Shown here: piece by piece, positions 16,641-25,163 of the stretch | How the letters are laid out: each line of letters starts with the position of its first letter | Position numbering within the stretch: position 1 is the stretch's first letter | NCBI GenBank assembly: GCA_902560015.1 | Contig: CACEKA010000010.1 | Location: 1 to 39,432, forward strand | Reading direction: 5' to 3' | From: an uncultured Pelagibacteraceae bacterium | Lineage (GTDB): Bacteria > Pseudomonadota > Alphaproteobacteria > Pelagibacterales > Pelagibacteraceae | DNA length: 39,432 nt | Made by a program: the position numbers and the translations under genes | The notes under the pieces: model-generated | Databases searched by the model: none | Seen by the model: the letters and a program-made list of their open reading frames with translations, nothing else | What the model was told of the DNA's origin: nothing

Positions 16641-17468
16641 ATGACTAATACATATCAAATTTACCTAATATCAGACTCAACAGGTGAAACTCTTGATAGA
16701 ATATTTTTAGCTTTAAAAGCACAATTTAAAAATATTGAATATAAAGTGCATTCTTATTCTTTTACAAGAACCGAAAACCAAATTCTCAAAATTTTAGAAG
16801 ATGCAAAAAAAAATGAAAATTCGGTAATACTTTACACAATTGTTGATAATAACTTAGCTAAGTACTTATCAAATGTCAGTGATGAAAAAAAAATTCCTTG
16901 TTTCGGTGTTCTTGGAAATTTAATCTTAAATTTTTCTAAAATTCTTAATCAAAAGGCTTCACACGAACCAAGTGGGCAACATGCACTTAATGAAGAGTAT
17001 TATGATAGAATAGAAGCCATACAATTTACAATGAATCATGATGATGGAAATCTGGTTGGAGATATTGAAAAATCAGATATCATTTTGGTAGGTGTAAGTA
17101 GAACCAGTAAAACTCCGACTTCAATTTATTTAGCAAACAAAGGCTTTAAAACCTCAAATATACCGTTAGTAAATGAAAATTCTTTACCAAAAAAACTCAG
17201 GGAAAATCCCCAATTAACATGTGTTGTTGGTTTAAATACAGAGCCTGAACGTTTGGTTGATGTGAGAAAAAATAGAATGAATTCTCTTAGAGAAACTCAA
17301 AATAAAAAATATACAAATATAGAAAACATTAAAAAAGAAATATTGAACGCAAAAAAAACTTTTCAAAAATATAAATGGCCATCAATCGATGTTACAAGAA
17401 AATCAGTAGAAGAAACAGCTGCATCGATAATAAAAATTCACGAAATATATTTAAATAATGTTAAATAA
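16641..17468 (+). CDS. Pyruvate phosphate dikinase / PEP synthase regulatory kinase-phosphorylase (DUF299)
   Basis: A 275-residue bifunctional regulator of the DUF299 family. Members phosphorylate and dephosphorylate a threonine near the catalytic histidine of pyruvate phosphate dikinase or PEP synthase, switching it off and on. Family signatures are YLISDSTGETLDRI near the N-terminus, the nucleotide-binding GVSRTSKTPTSIYLANKG (about 154-171), IPLVNENSLP and the C-terminal WPSIDVTRKSVEETAASI. Which of the two target enzymes applies cannot be told here. It is the first gene to the right of oriC (the RP001 position in Rickettsia) and overlaps maf by 11 bp. Confidence 0.93.
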   Translation: MTNTYQIYLISDSTGETLDRIFLALKAQFKNIEYKVHSYSFTRTENQILKILEDAKKNENSVILYTIVDNNLAKYLSNVSDEKKIPCFGVLGNLILNFSKILNQKASHEPSGQHALNEEYYDRIEAIQFTMNHDDGNLVGDIEKSDIILVGVSRTSKTPTSIYLANKGFKTSNIPLVNENSLPKKLRENPQLTCVVGLNTEPERLVDVRKNRMNSLRETQNKKYTNIENIKKEILNAKKTFQKYKWPSIDVTRKSVEETAASIIKIHEIYLNNVK

Positions 17469-18045
17469 GATTATTCTTGCATCTAAAAGCAAAGTTAGAA
17501 AAGAAATATTAGATAAAAATAATATAACAAATGAAGTAAAACCATCAAATGTTGATGAAGATGTTGTAAAAGAAAGCCTTATTAAAGAGAAGGCTTCACC
17601 AGAAATCATCTCAAAAAATTTGGCAGAACTTAAAGCTAATAAAGTTAGCTTAAATCAATTAGACCAAATCGTTCTGGGTGCAGATAGCGTAATCGATTTA
17701 GCCGGCGAATTAATATCAAAACCTGAAAATAGAGAAGAAGCCTTTAACATTTTAAAAAAGCTCAATGGTAAAAAACACCAACTAATTAGTTCTGTTTGTA
17801 TTTCAAAGAATGGCTCAATGTTATGGAATTATACAGATAAAGCAGAACTTACAATGAAAGAGTTTACAGATAATGATTTAAAAAAATATTTATCAAAAAT
17901 AACTGATAAAGCTTTATATGCTTATAATGTTTATCAAATTGAGGGCGAGGGTAGAAATTTATTTTTAAGTATTAAAGGAGATGAAAATACAATCATGGGC
18001 CTTCCTGTTAAAAAAATTAAGGAGTATCTAGAAACAATAGAATGA
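17458..18045 (+). CDS. maf: Maf-family nucleoside triphosphate pyrophosphatase
   Basis: A 195-residue house-cleaning nucleotide pyrophosphatase that hydrolyses non-canonical or modified NTPs. It has the opening IILASKSKVRKEIL (about residues 4-17), VLGADSVIDL (canonical GADTvv with Ser for Thr), SKPENREEAFNILKKLNGKKH, and the C-terminal YAYNVYQIEGEGRNLFLSIKGDENTIMGLP. It overlaps the previous gene by 11 bp and aroE by 4 bp (ATGA), so it belongs to the DUF299-maf-aroE-coaE-dnaQ run. Confidence 0.92.
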   Translation: MLNKIILASKSKVRKEILDKNNITNEVKPSNVDEDVVKESLIKEKASPEIISKNLAELKANKVSLNQLDQIVLGADSVIDLAGELISKPENREEAFNILKKLNGKKHQLISSVCISKNGSMLWNYTDKAELTMKEFTDNDLKKYLSKITDKALYAYNVYQIEGEGRNLFLSIKGDENTIMGLPVKKIKEYLETIE

Positions 18046-18836
18046 AAAATTATTTAGTTATAGGAAATCCAATAGAGCACTCTTTATCTCCAGAATTACA
18101 CAATTATTGGTTAAAAAATAATAATATTGAAGCAATTTATGAAAAAAATAAATTAACCGAAGATGATTTAGAAAAATTAATCTTACAGATTAAAGAAAAA
18201 AAAATTAATGGAATTAATGTTACTGTTCCTTTTAAGAAAAAAATAATTCCCTACGTTGATAAATTAACCTTAGAAGCTCAAAATACTCAATCGGTAAACA
18301 CTATTTGTTTAGAAAATGATAAAGTAATAGGACACAATACAGATATTGGTGGTTTTAAAATGAGTGTTAAAAAATCAAATTATGATTTAACCAATAAAAA
18401 AGTATTAATATTGGGTGCTGGGGGTGTTGTTCCGTCAATAATTTTTGCGTTAAACGAAATGAAAGCTTCTAAAATAATTGTAAGCAATAGAACTAAAGAA
18501 AAAGCAGAAAATTTGAAAAGCTTATTCGATAAATTGGATATAATTGAGTGGGGCAATGTTCCCGATTTTGATATGATTATTAATGCAACAAGCTTAGGTT
18601 TAAAAGAAGAAGACAAGATAAATCTTGATTTTTCAAAAATAGGAACAGACAAATTTTTTTATGATGTCATTTATAATCCCAAAGAGACAAATTTTTTGAA
18701 AGAAGGAAAAAAATTAGGCAACAAAACAGAAAATGGAAAATTAATGTTCATTTATCAAGCGCTTTTAGCTTTTAATGTTTGGCATGGAATTAAACCAGAG
18801 ATAAATGATGAGGTTATAAACCTTTTAGATCAATGA
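18042..18836 (+). CDS. aroE: Shikimate dehydrogenase
   Basis: A 264-residue NADPH-dependent enzyme reducing 3-dehydroshikimate to shikimate in aromatic amino-acid synthesis. The opening VIGNPIEHSLSPELHNYW carries the shikimate-binding serines. NGINVTVPFKKKI holds the catalytic lysine, GHNTDIGGF the catalytic aspartate, and KVLILGAGGVVPSI the NADP Rossmann loop, followed by SNRTKEKAE, which suits NADP preference. MINATSLGL is also typical. It overlaps both neighbours by 4 bp. Confidence 0.97.
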   Translation: MKNYLVIGNPIEHSLSPELHNYWLKNNNIEAIYEKNKLTEDDLEKLILQIKEKKINGINVTVPFKKKIIPYVDKLTLEAQNTQSVNTICLENDKVIGHNTDIGGFKMSVKKSNYDLTNKKVLILGAGGVVPSIIFALNEMKASKIIVSNRTKEKAENLKSLFDKLDIIEWGNVPDFDMIINATSLGLKEEDKINLDFSKIGTDKFFYDVIYNPKETNFLKEGKKLGNKTENGKLMFIYQALLAFNVWHGIKPEINDEVINLLDQ

Positions 18837-19402
18837 TTAAAATAGGAATTTTAGGGGACATAGGATCTGGCAAAAGTTATGTGGCACAAAATTTTGGGTA
18901 CCCTGTATTTAACGCTGATAACGAAGTAGCTAAATTATATAAAACTGATAAAAAAATTTTTAAAAAACTTAATAAGGTTTTACCTAAATATTTTGTTACT
19001 TTCCCCATTAAAAAGAAAACAGTTTTAGATGCAATACTAGCAAATAATAATAATTTAAAAAAAATTGTTAATGTTATTCATTTAGAAGTAAGGAAAAAAA
19101 TGAATAATTTTCTCAAAAAACATAATAAAAAAAAAATTATTATTTTAGATATCCCCCTTTTAATCGAGAATAAAATTAATAAAAAAAACGACATATTGGT
19201 CTATGTAGATTCTAGAAAATCTGAAATTTTAAAAAGATTAAAGAAAAGAAAAAATTTTAATAGTAAACTTTTAAAAAAATTTAAAGATATTCAATTTTCA
19301 CCTGAATATAAAAAAAAAAAATCTCATTTTATAATTAAAAATAATTTTACAAAAAAATCTGTTAAAAAGAGCATAAGTAATATTTTAAAGGAAATTTTAT
19401 AA
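18833..19402 (+). CDS. coaE: Dephospho-CoA kinase
   Basis: A 189-residue kinase for the last step of coenzyme A synthesis, ATP plus dephospho-CoA. The P-loop GDIGSGKS is at residues 8-15 (MIKIGILGDIGSGKS). FNADNEVAKLY follows as the substrate-binding DAD-like segment, then ILDIPLLIE, a conserved CoaE string. The C-terminal third is extremely lysine-rich and includes a 12-A run in the DNA (19310-19321). It is slightly short but complete, with dnaQ starting at the next base. Confidence 0.95.
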   Translation: MIKIGILGDIGSGKSYVAQNFGYPVFNADNEVAKLYKTDKKIFKKLNKVLPKYFVTFPIKKKTVLDAILANNNNLKKIVNVIHLEVRKKMNNFLKKHNKKKIIILDIPLLIENKINKKNDILVYVDSRKSEILKRLKKRKNFNSKLLKKFKDIQFSPEYKKKKSHFIIKNNFTKKSVKKSISNILKEIL

Positions 19403-20065
19403 ATGAAAGAAGTGATATTAGATACAGAAACAACTGGTTTATCGGTTAAAGATGGCCATAGAATTGTTGAAATTGGTTGTATTGAATTAGATAATTTGAT
19501 CCCAACTAGAAATAGATTTCACTATTATTTAAATCCTGAGAGAAAAGTGTCTGAAAAAGCGCTTGAAGTTCATGGATATACAGATGAATTTTTATCAACA
19601 CAAAAAAAATTTAGTGAAATTTGTGAACAATTTTTAAATTTTATTAAAGACAAAAGACTTATTATTCATAATGCTGAATTTGACATAGCACACATAAATA
19701 ATGAACTTGCTATATTTGGTAAAAAAAAGATTAGTAATGAAACCATAGATACCTTGGTTTTAGCAAGAGATAAATTTCCAGGTTCACCAGTAAGTTTAGA
19801 TGCTCTTTGTAAAAGATATAGAATTGATAATTCAAAAAGGACACAGCATACAGCATTAATTGACTGTGATTTATTGGCTAAAGTTTATATTAATTTAATA
19901 GATCAAAAAGAACCAACACTAAATTTCCAAAATAATGATCAAGAGATTAATGAAAAAACTAATTCTAGCGTAGCTTACTTTAAAAAAGTTATAAAACCAT
20001 CAGATGTTGAATTGAAAAAGCATAAAGATTATTTAAAAAATAATTTAAAAAAAAATTTCTTTTAA
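19403..20065 (+). CDS. dnaQ: DNA polymerase III epsilon subunit (3'-5' proofreading exonuclease)
   Basis: A 220-residue DEDDh exonuclease. Exo I is ILDTETTGL with Asp7 and Glu9, HNAEFDIAHINNEL is Exo II, and HTALIDCDLLAKVYINL is Exo III with its His and Asp. The C-terminal tail after about residue 175 is the flexible part that contacts the alpha polymerase subunit. It is the last gene of the five-gene run to the right of oriC, and its stop overlaps the convergent secB stop by 4 bp. The dnaQ-secB-fxsA order near the origin is usual in alphaproteobacteria. Confidence 0.96.
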   Translation: MKEVILDTETTGLSVKDGHRIVEIGCIELDNLIPTRNRFHYYLNPERKVSEKALEVHGYTDEFLSTQKKFSEICEQFLNFIKDKRLIIHNAEFDIAHINNELAIFGKKKISNETIDTLVLARDKFPGSPVSLDALCKRYRIDNSKRTQHTALIDCDLLAKVYINLIDQKEPTLNFQNNDQEINEKTNSSVAYFKKVIKPSDVELKKHKDYLKNNLKKNFF

Positions 20066-20490
20066 TTAGATCTTTGTTTATAAAGTTTTTCGAAATCTAC
20101 TTTTTTCTCAAACTTTACAGCTGGATAGCCAGAGTTATGAAGTAAATCTAAAAGTGATTTTTCTAAGTCAGTATAAATATCAACTTGAACATCACATAAT
20201 ATTATTTTTTCAAGATCTTTCTTTTCTTTTAGTTCATTATCTACTTTAATGATTGTACAATAATTTATTTCGAAGTAAGATTTTTTTTTACTGTCTTCTT
20301 TGTCTTCAAATTTCAATATTGTGTTAATTTCAACCAATTTATTTTTTAATGGTTTTGAATTAATATCAATATTAAGCTGATATCTAGCGATATAATCTCT
20401 AACAAAAATATAAGTTTCTAAATCTGCAGTTTCGCTAGACATATCTTTAATATATTTGCCTAAAATTTTATATTTTTTTGTCATTGTCAT
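20062..20490 (-). CDS. secB: SecB-like preprotein chaperone (divergent)
   Basis: A 142-residue protein. It resembles SecB in size and in segments such as YIKDMSSETADLE (SecB: yikDlSfE.P), an alternating beta-strand core, and a C-terminal LLHNSGYPAVKFEKKVDFEKLY resembling the SecB PP..L.pvdF.aLY end. SecB keeps preproteins unfolded and delivers them to SecA. Identity is low, so the call leans on its place between dnaQ and fxsA, its alphaproteobacterial position. It starts inside fxsA (23-bp overlap), so translation is probably coupled; Met1 or Met3 could be the start. Confidence 0.8.
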   Translation of the reverse strand: MTMTKKYKILGKYIKDMSSETADLETYIFVRDYIARYQLNIDINSKPLKNKLVEINTILKFEDKEDSKKKSYFEINYCTIIKVDNELKEKKDLEKIILCDVQVDIYTDLEKSLLDLLHNSGYPAVKFEKKVDFEKLYKQRSN

Positions 20491-20893
20491 CTTCTATATC
20501 CTCAAAGTCTCCATCAATAAAATTATTTTTTTCAGTTCTTTTTGGTTTTAGTTTTTTAGAAAATTTATTAAAAATAAATTTTCTTGTTATCGGGAAAATT
20601 ATCAAAAACCCTATAATATCAGTTGCAAATCCAGGGAAAATCAAAAGTATCGCTGCAAATGCAATTGCAGCTCCAGAAATCATTTCATAAGTTGGAGATT
20701 GATTTTTGCTTAATTGCATGAAACCAGACTTAAGAGTGTTTAACCCTTCGTACTTTGCGTAATAAACTCCAACTATGGCTGTTGTAAATATTAATAAAAT
20801 AGTAGTAAATGCCCCAATTTGAGAGCCAATTTTAATAAAAAGATAAATTTCAACTGCTGGGACTAAAATAATTAATAATAAAATTGAGTTCAT
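20468..20893 (-). CDS. fxsA: FxsA-family inner-membrane protein
   Basis: A 141-residue membrane protein with three to four hydrophobic segments (about 3-25, 27-48 and 69-100) and an acidic, charged cytoplasmic tail (DGDFEDIEDDNDKK). The pattern PAVEIYLFIKIGSQIG near the start and LLIFPGFATDIIGFLIIFP later are diagnostic of FxsA/UPF0716. E. coli FxsA relieves phage exclusion by F plasmids when overproduced; its normal role is unknown. It is transcribed before secB and divergently from the Tim44-like gene. Confidence 0.9.
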   Translation of the reverse strand: MNSILLLIILVPAVEIYLFIKIGSQIGAFTTILLIFTTAIVGVYYAKYEGLNTLKSGFMQLSKNQSPTYEMISGAAIAFAAILLIFPGFATDIIGFLIIFPITRKFIFNKFSKKLKPKRTEKNNFIDGDFEDIEDDNDKKI

Positions 20894-20901
20894 TTGTCCG
20901 C

Positions 20902-20930
20902 AATCTAAATTGCTAGTTGAAATTAATCAA
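20902..20930 (-). promoter_or_regulatory. Possible promoter of fxsA-secB
   Basis: On the minus strand TTGATT (20930-20925), a 17-bp spacer and TAGATT (20907-20902) lie 8 nt before the fxsA ATG. Each hexamer matches 4 of 6 consensus bases. The transcript would be almost leaderless. Confidence 0.35.
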
Positions 20931-20942
20931 CATAGTAATTAC

Positions 20943-20948
20943 TATAAT
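20943..20948 (+). promoter_or_regulatory. Possible -10 element for the Tim44-like gene
   Basis: A perfect TATAAT, only 4 nt before the preferred ATG at 20953. This is slightly too close for a standard start, so it may be coincidental, or transcription may begin at the ATG. Confidence 0.22.
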
Positions 20949-20952
20949 AGGT

Positions 20953-21549
20953 ATGAGTTATAGCTTTGAATACATCGATATAATCCTTTTAGCAATGATT
21001 GCAGGATTTATCTTTCTACGGTTAAGAGGAATTCTTGGAAAGAGAACTGGATTTGAAGGAAAGGCATCTCCGCAATTTGAGGAGCTTTTAAAAAAAACTT
21101 CTGTTAAAGAAACATTTAAAAATGAAGAAGTTTTTGATGAAAATGCTCAAAAAGAATTTTTAAAAGGAGCTAAGATTGCCTATGAAACTATAATTACTGA
21201 CTTTAGTGATAATGATAATAAAATTACTACAAGCAAACCACTTTTAAACAAAGAAATTTTTAATCAATTCAACGAAGCACTTAAAGAAAGAAGTTCCAGA
21301 GGTCATTTCGCAGAAATTACTTTTATTGGTATTAATTCTGCAATTATTAAAGAACATAAAAAGATAGACCAAATATTAAATGTTACGGTAGATTTTATAG
21401 CTGAAGTAATAACATGTATTAAAGATAAAGATAAAAAAATTGTATCAGGTGATCCTGAAAAAATAAAAAAAATTTATGATACGTGGGTATTTTCAAGAGA
21501 TACGACTTCGACCAACCCTAATTGGCAATTGGTTAATACGCTAACTTAA
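20953..21549 (+). CDS. Tim44/TimA-family membrane-associated protein
   Basis: I use the ATG at 20953 (198 residues) rather than a TTG 12 codons upstream, because MSYSFEYIDIILLAMIAGFIFLRLRGILGKR then forms the usual single N-terminal membrane anchor followed by RTGFEG. The rest is a soluble Tim44-like domain: FLKGAKIAYETIITDFSDND, PLLNKEIFNQFNEALKER, and the C-terminal DTWVFSRDTTSTNPNWQLV, a strong Tim44/TimA signature. Mitochondrial Tim44 tethers the import motor. The alphaproteobacterial homologue is an inner-membrane protein of uncertain role, which its place beside secB and fxsA may hint at. Confidence 0.88.
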   Translation: MSYSFEYIDIILLAMIAGFIFLRLRGILGKRTGFEGKASPQFEELLKKTSVKETFKNEEVFDENAQKEFLKGAKIAYETIITDFSDNDNKITTSKPLLNKEIFNQFNEALKERSSRGHFAEITFIGINSAIIKEHKKIDQILNVTVDFIAEVITCIKDKDKKIVSGDPEKIKKIYDTWVFSRDTTSTNPNWQLVNTLT

Positions 21550-21972
21550 TTGACAGACAATATTTCAGATAAAGATAAAAAAGATTGGGAAAGTTTTATT
21601 TCAAGCAATGAAAAGCTTCCCAATAAAGATATCACAATTAAAAAAAAAATATATTTAAAGACAAGATCCATTGACCTACATGGATATACCCTTGAAGAAG
21701 CTAATAAGTCTATCGAAAATTTTATTATTAAATCTTTTGAAGAAAAAGTTAATAAAATAATAGTTGTAACTGGAAAGGGACTTCATTCTCAAAACGAAAA
21801 AGATCCATATGTATCAAAAGATTTGAGTATTCTTAAATATTCTGTTCCCGAGTTTATATCAAACAATAAAATTTTAATGAATATTATTCATGAAATCACT
21901 GATGCAAAAATAGAAGATGGTGGTAGTGGAGCATTTTATATTTTTTTAAAAAAAAATAAATTTACAAGATAA
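21550..21972 (+). CDS. Smr-domain protein
   Basis: A 140-residue protein starting at TTG directly after the preceding stop; there is no in-frame ATG before residue 118, so TTG is the only reasonable start. After an acidic N-terminal segment (DKKDWESFI) comes the Smr domain: [20 protein letters not shown] (about 38-57, with the LDLHG-type motif), [12 protein letters not shown] (canonical TGKG..), VPEFI, and the C-terminal [12 protein letters not shown]. Stand-alone Smr proteins are often endonucleases acting on RNA or branched DNA; the target here is unknown. It overlaps the convergent hslU by 11 bp. Confidence 0.88.
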   Translation: MTDNISDKDKKDWESFISSNEKLPNKDITIKKKIYLKTRSIDLHGYTLEEANKSIENFIIKSFEEKVNKIIVVTGKGLHSQNEKDPYVSKDLSILKYSVPEFISNNKILMNIIHEITDAKIEDGGSGAFYIFLKKNKFTR

Positions 21973-23335
21973 ATTTAGATAAATCTGTATCTTTAACCAA
22001 ATTATCTAAATTCTCATTAATATACTCTTTGTTGATAATAATTTTTTCACCTGATCGATCAGTCGCTGTAAAACTAATTTCATCTAAAATTTTTTCAATT
22101 ATTGTATGTAATCGTCTTGCTCCAATATTTTCAACTGTCGCATTTACCTCTGATGCAATGTTGGCAATAGTATCAATACCATCATCCGAAAATTCAAGTT
22201 CTACATTTTCAGTTTTTAAAAGAGCAACGTATTGCTTAATTAAACTAAAATCTGGCTCTCTTAAAATTCTTTTAAAATCATCACTTGTTAAAGCTTCTAG
22301 TTCAACTCTTATTGGAAGTCTTCCTTGTAACTCTGGAAGTAAATCAGAAGGTTTAGCAAGCTGGAATGCGCCTGATGCAATAAACAATATGTGATCCGTT
22401 TTTATCGGGCCATGTTTTGTATTAACTGTTGTACCTTCTATCAAGGGAAGTAAATCTCTTTGAACACCTTCGCGTGATACGTCTCCGCCAACTCTATCAG
22501 TTCTAGCTGAAATTTTATCAATCTCATCTAAAAAAACTATCCCATTATTTTCTGTTGAGGCTTTTGCTGCTTTAATAATCTTGTCTTGTTCAATTAATTT
22601 ATCTGACTCGTCATTTATTAAAATTTCATGAGATTCTTTTACAGTCATTTTTTTCTTTTTTTCTTTATTTCCCATTGATTTTCCAATCATCTCACCAATG
22701 TTAATCATCCCAACATTTGCACCTGGCATTCCTGGGATTTCAAAAGAAGTATTGTTCGATCCAGTGTCACTAACAGCAATTTCTATTTCATTATCATCAA
22801 GATCACCGGTTCTTAGTCTTTTTCTAAAACTTTCTCTAGTTGCAAGGCTTGCTTTTTTACCAACCAATGCATCTAAAACTTTTTCTTCAGCTGCTTTTTG
22901 GGCTTGGGCATGAACCTCTTTTCTCATTTTTACTTTTTCCATGCCAATTGCAATTTCAATTAAGTCCCTGACTATTTGTTCAACATCTCTTCCAACATAA
23001 CCAACCTCTGTAAATCTTGTTGCTTCAACTTTTACAAAAGGAGCTTCAGCAAGCTTTGAAAGTCTTCTAGATATTTCTGTTTTTCCAACACCTGTCGGTC
23101 CGATCATTAAAATGTTTTTTGGTAAAACTTCATTTTTCATTTCACCTTTTAGAGCTTGTCTTCTCCACCTGTTTCTTAATGCAACAGCAACAGCCTTTTT
23201 AGCTTTGTTTTGTCCAACTACAAACCTGTCTAATTCTGATACAATCTCTCTAGGAGATAATGAGCTAACTAAAGAACTTTCATCTTTAGCACTTTTATCT
23301 TTTGGAACCAGTGGAGTTACGTTTGATTTTTCCAT
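21962..23335 (-). CDS. hslU: ATP-dependent protease ATPase subunit HslU (ClpY)
   Basis: A 457-residue AAA+ unfoldase that feeds substrates to HslV. It has [16 protein letters not shown] (27-41), Walker A GPTGVGKT (79-86), pore motif GYVGRD, the I-domain, [11 protein letters not shown] (Walker B), and sensor 2 in the IGARRLHT segment. The C-terminus DLSKFIL is the tail that docks in HslV. It has about 18 extra N-terminal residues compared with E. coli, rich in Ser and Lys. The start ATG shares one base with the hslV stop, and the two are coupled. Confidence 0.98.
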   Translation of the reverse strand: MEKSNVTPLVPKDKSAKDESSLVSSLSPREIVSELDRFVVGQNKAKKAVAVALRNRWRRQALKGEMKNEVLPKNILMIGPTGVGKTEISRRLSKLAEAPFVKVEATRFTEVGYVGRDVEQIVRDLIEIAIGMEKVKMRKEVHAQAQKAAEEKVLDALVGKKASLATRESFRKRLRTGDLDDNEIEIAVSDTGSNNTSFEIPGMPGANVGMINIGEMIGKSMGNKEKKKKMTVKESHEILINDESDKLIEQDKIIKAAKASTENNGIVFLDEIDKISARTDRVGGDVSREGVQRDLLPLIEGTTVNTKHGPIKTDHILFIASGAFQLAKPSDLLPELQGRLPIRVELEALTSDDFKRILREPDFSLIKQYVALLKTENVELEFSDDGIDTIANIASEVNATVENIGARRLHTIIEKILDEISFTATDRSGEKIIINKEYINENLDNLVKDTDLSKFIL

Positions 23336-23850
23336 TAGATCTTTAAAACCTTAATATTGTCATTTGTAAAAACACAAATTTCAGAAGCAACTTTTATTGC
23401 TTTTTTTGCAATTTCTTCTGCACTTTTATCTGTTTCCATTAAAACTTTTCCGGCTGCTAATGCATAATTACCACCAGATCCAATTCCAATTACATCACCT
23501 TCAGGTTCTAAAACATCTCCCGTTCCAGATATAATATAGCTATTATCTTTATCCCCTATAGCCATCAGTGCTTCTAATCTTCTTAAATATTTATCTGTTC
23601 GCCAATCTTTTGCTAGTTCAACAGCAGCTCTTGAAAGATTGCCAGCATGTTTTTCAATTTTAGCTTCTAATCTTTCAAATAAAGTTAATGCATCTGCAGT
23701 TGACCCTGCAAAACCTGCTACAACATCTCTTTTTTCAATTTTTCTTATTTTTGAAGCTGTGCTCTTAACTACAGTATTTCCCATACTTACTTGTCCATCA
23801 CCAGCTACTACCACCTCATTATTTTTTCTAACTAGTACTATCGTTGTCAT
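23335..23850 (-). CDS. hslV: ATP-dependent protease peptidase subunit HslV (ClpQ)
   Basis: A 171-residue proteasome-like threonine peptidase. After removal of Met1 the protein begins TTIV, exposing catalytic Thr. [21 protein letters not shown] contains the conserved lysine-equivalent region and [34 protein letters not shown] and [12 protein letters not shown] are also family signatures. Length is normal. It is the first gene of hslVU, with a sigma32-like promoter immediately upstream, and is divergent from hisB. Confidence 0.98.
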   Translation of the reverse strand: MTTIVLVRKNNEVVVAGDGQVSMGNTVVKSTASKIRKIEKRDVVAGFAGSTADALTLFERLEAKIEKHAGNLSRAAVELAKDWRTDKYLRRLEALMAIGDKDNSYIISGTGDVLEPEGDVIGIGSGGNYALAAGKVLMETDKSAEEIAKKAIKVASEICVFTNDNIKVLKI

Positions 23851-23857
23851 GCTTAAT

Positions 23858-23885
23858 AAATGGTAACTATTTTTGATACTTCAAG
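23858..23885 (-). promoter_or_regulatory. Sigma32 (heat-shock) type promoter of hslVU
   Basis: On the minus strand CTTGAAG (23885-23879), a 15-bp spacer and CCATTT (23863-23858) match the RpoH pattern CTTGAAA ... CCCCATNT. The -10 ends 7 nt before the hslV ATG, so the mRNA would start at or near the start codon. hslVU is a classic heat-shock operon. Confidence 0.6.
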
Positions 23886-23899
23886 TGTTCATACTAATA

Positions 23900-23926
23900 T
23901 TGATATAGAGTGATTATGTATATATA
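23900..23926 (+). promoter_or_regulatory. Possible his operon promoter
   Basis: TTGATA (23900-23905), a 15-bp spacer and TATATA (23921-23926) lie 12 nt before the hisB ATG. The spacing is short and the AT-rich context makes chance matches likely. No leader peptide with histidine codons is visible in the 88-bp spacer. Confidence 0.28.
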
Positions 23927-23938
23927 CCTCTAAAATAT

Positions 23939-24529
23939 ATGGCTAGAAAAGGAAAAGTATCTAGAAAAACTAAAGAAACCAGCATCAATGTAGAGGTTAA
24001 TATTGATGGAAAGGGTAAATATCAAATTGATACCGGAATTGGTTTTTTAGATCATATGCTTGAACAACTATCAAAGCATTCTCTTATAGATTTAAAAGTA
24101 AAAGCAAAAGGTGACACCCATATTGATCTTCACCATACAACGGAAGATACTGGGATTGCAATTGGTGAAGCTTTAAAAAAAGCTGCTAAAAAATTTGTTG
24201 GGATTAAAAGATATGCACACAGAGTTATCCCAATGGATGAAACTCTAACTAGAGTTGCTATAGATGTTTCAAACAGACCCTATTTAATTTGGAAAGTAAA
24301 ATTAAAAGTTGAGAAGCTTGGTGAGATGGATACAGAACTATTCAAAGAGTGGTTCCAAGCATTTTCTCAATCAGCAGGTATTACGATGCATGTTGAAAAC
24401 ATTTATGGTGATAATAGTCACCACATTATTGAGTCTTGTTATAAAGCTTTAGCAAGATCATTAAGAGAAGCATTAGAGATGGATCCTAGAAGCAAGAAAA
24501 GTATACCGTCAACTAAAGGCTCATTATAA
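23939..24529 (+). CDS. hisB: Imidazoleglycerol-phosphate dehydratase
   Basis: A 196-residue single-domain enzyme; it lacks the phosphatase domain fused in E. coli. It converts imidazole-glycerol phosphate to imidazole-acetol phosphate. Manganese-binding histidine motifs are visible as [25 protein letters not shown] and [23 protein letters not shown]. It is the first gene of the his run hisB-hisH-(SHOCT gene)-hisA-hisF-hisE, 5 nt before hisH. Confidence 0.98.
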   Translation: MARKGKVSRKTKETSINVEVNIDGKGKYQIDTGIGFLDHMLEQLSKHSLIDLKVKAKGDTHIDLHHTTEDTGIAIGEALKKAAKKFVGIKRYAHRVIPMDETLTRVAIDVSNRPYLIWKVKLKVEKLGEMDTELFKEWFQAFSQSAGITMHVENIYGDNSHHIIESCYKALARSLREALEMDPRSKKSIPSTKGSL

Positions 24530-24534
24530 GTTTA

Positions 24535-25161
24535 ATGAATGTTACTATCGTTGATTATAACTCGGGCAATATAAGCTCGGTAATAAACTCCTTTAAGGAA
24601 GTTGCTGAAGATAAAGTAAATGTTGAGGTAACTTCAGATTTAAATAAGATTAAATCTTCAGATAAAGTTATTTTGCCAGGGCAGGGTTCGTTTAAAAGTT
24701 GTGTTGATGCACTTAATAACATAAGTGGTCTAGTAGAAACTTTAAACGAGTTTGCCATTAACAATAAAAAACCACTTTTAGGAATTTGTGTTGGATTACA
24801 AATGTTTGCAGATATTGGATATGAGGAAACTGAAACAAAAGGCCTTAGCTGGATATCAGGCAAAGTATCAAAAATAGATAATAAAAATGGAAAATATAAA
24901 CTTCCACATATTGGCTGGAACGAAATAAACATTGTTAAAGATAGTATGATTTTTAAAGACATAGAAAATAATTCTCATATGTATTTTGTTCATAGTTACG
25001 AATTTATTCCAGAAGATAAAAATGTAATTTCTGCAACAACAGACTATTCATCAAATATTGTTTGCTCGGTTGAAAAAGAAAATATTTTTGGAACCCAATT
25101 TCATCCTGAAAAGAGTGATAAAATTGGATTAAAAATAATTGATAATTTTATAAATTTATAA
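24535..25161 (+). CDS. hisH: Imidazole glycerol phosphate synthase, glutaminase subunit
   Basis: A 208-residue class I glutamine amidotransferase that passes ammonia to HisF. The start is VTIVDYNSGNISSV. VILPGQGSF is the oxyanion-strand region, GICVGLQMF carries nucleophile Cys85, and GTQFHPEKS carries His190 and Glu192, completing the triad. It is separated from its partner hisF by two genes, one of them an unrelated-looking secreted SHOCT protein. Confidence 0.98.
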   Translation: MNVTIVDYNSGNISSVINSFKEVAEDKVNVEVTSDLNKIKSSDKVILPGQGSFKSCVDALNNISGLVETLNEFAINNKKPLLGICVGLQMFADIGYEETETKGLSWISGKVSKIDNKNGKYKLPHIGWNEINIVKDSMIFKDIENNSHMYFVHSYEFIPEDKNVISATTDYSSNIVCSVEKENIFGTQFHPEKSDKIGLKIIDNFINL

Positions 25162-25163
25162 TT

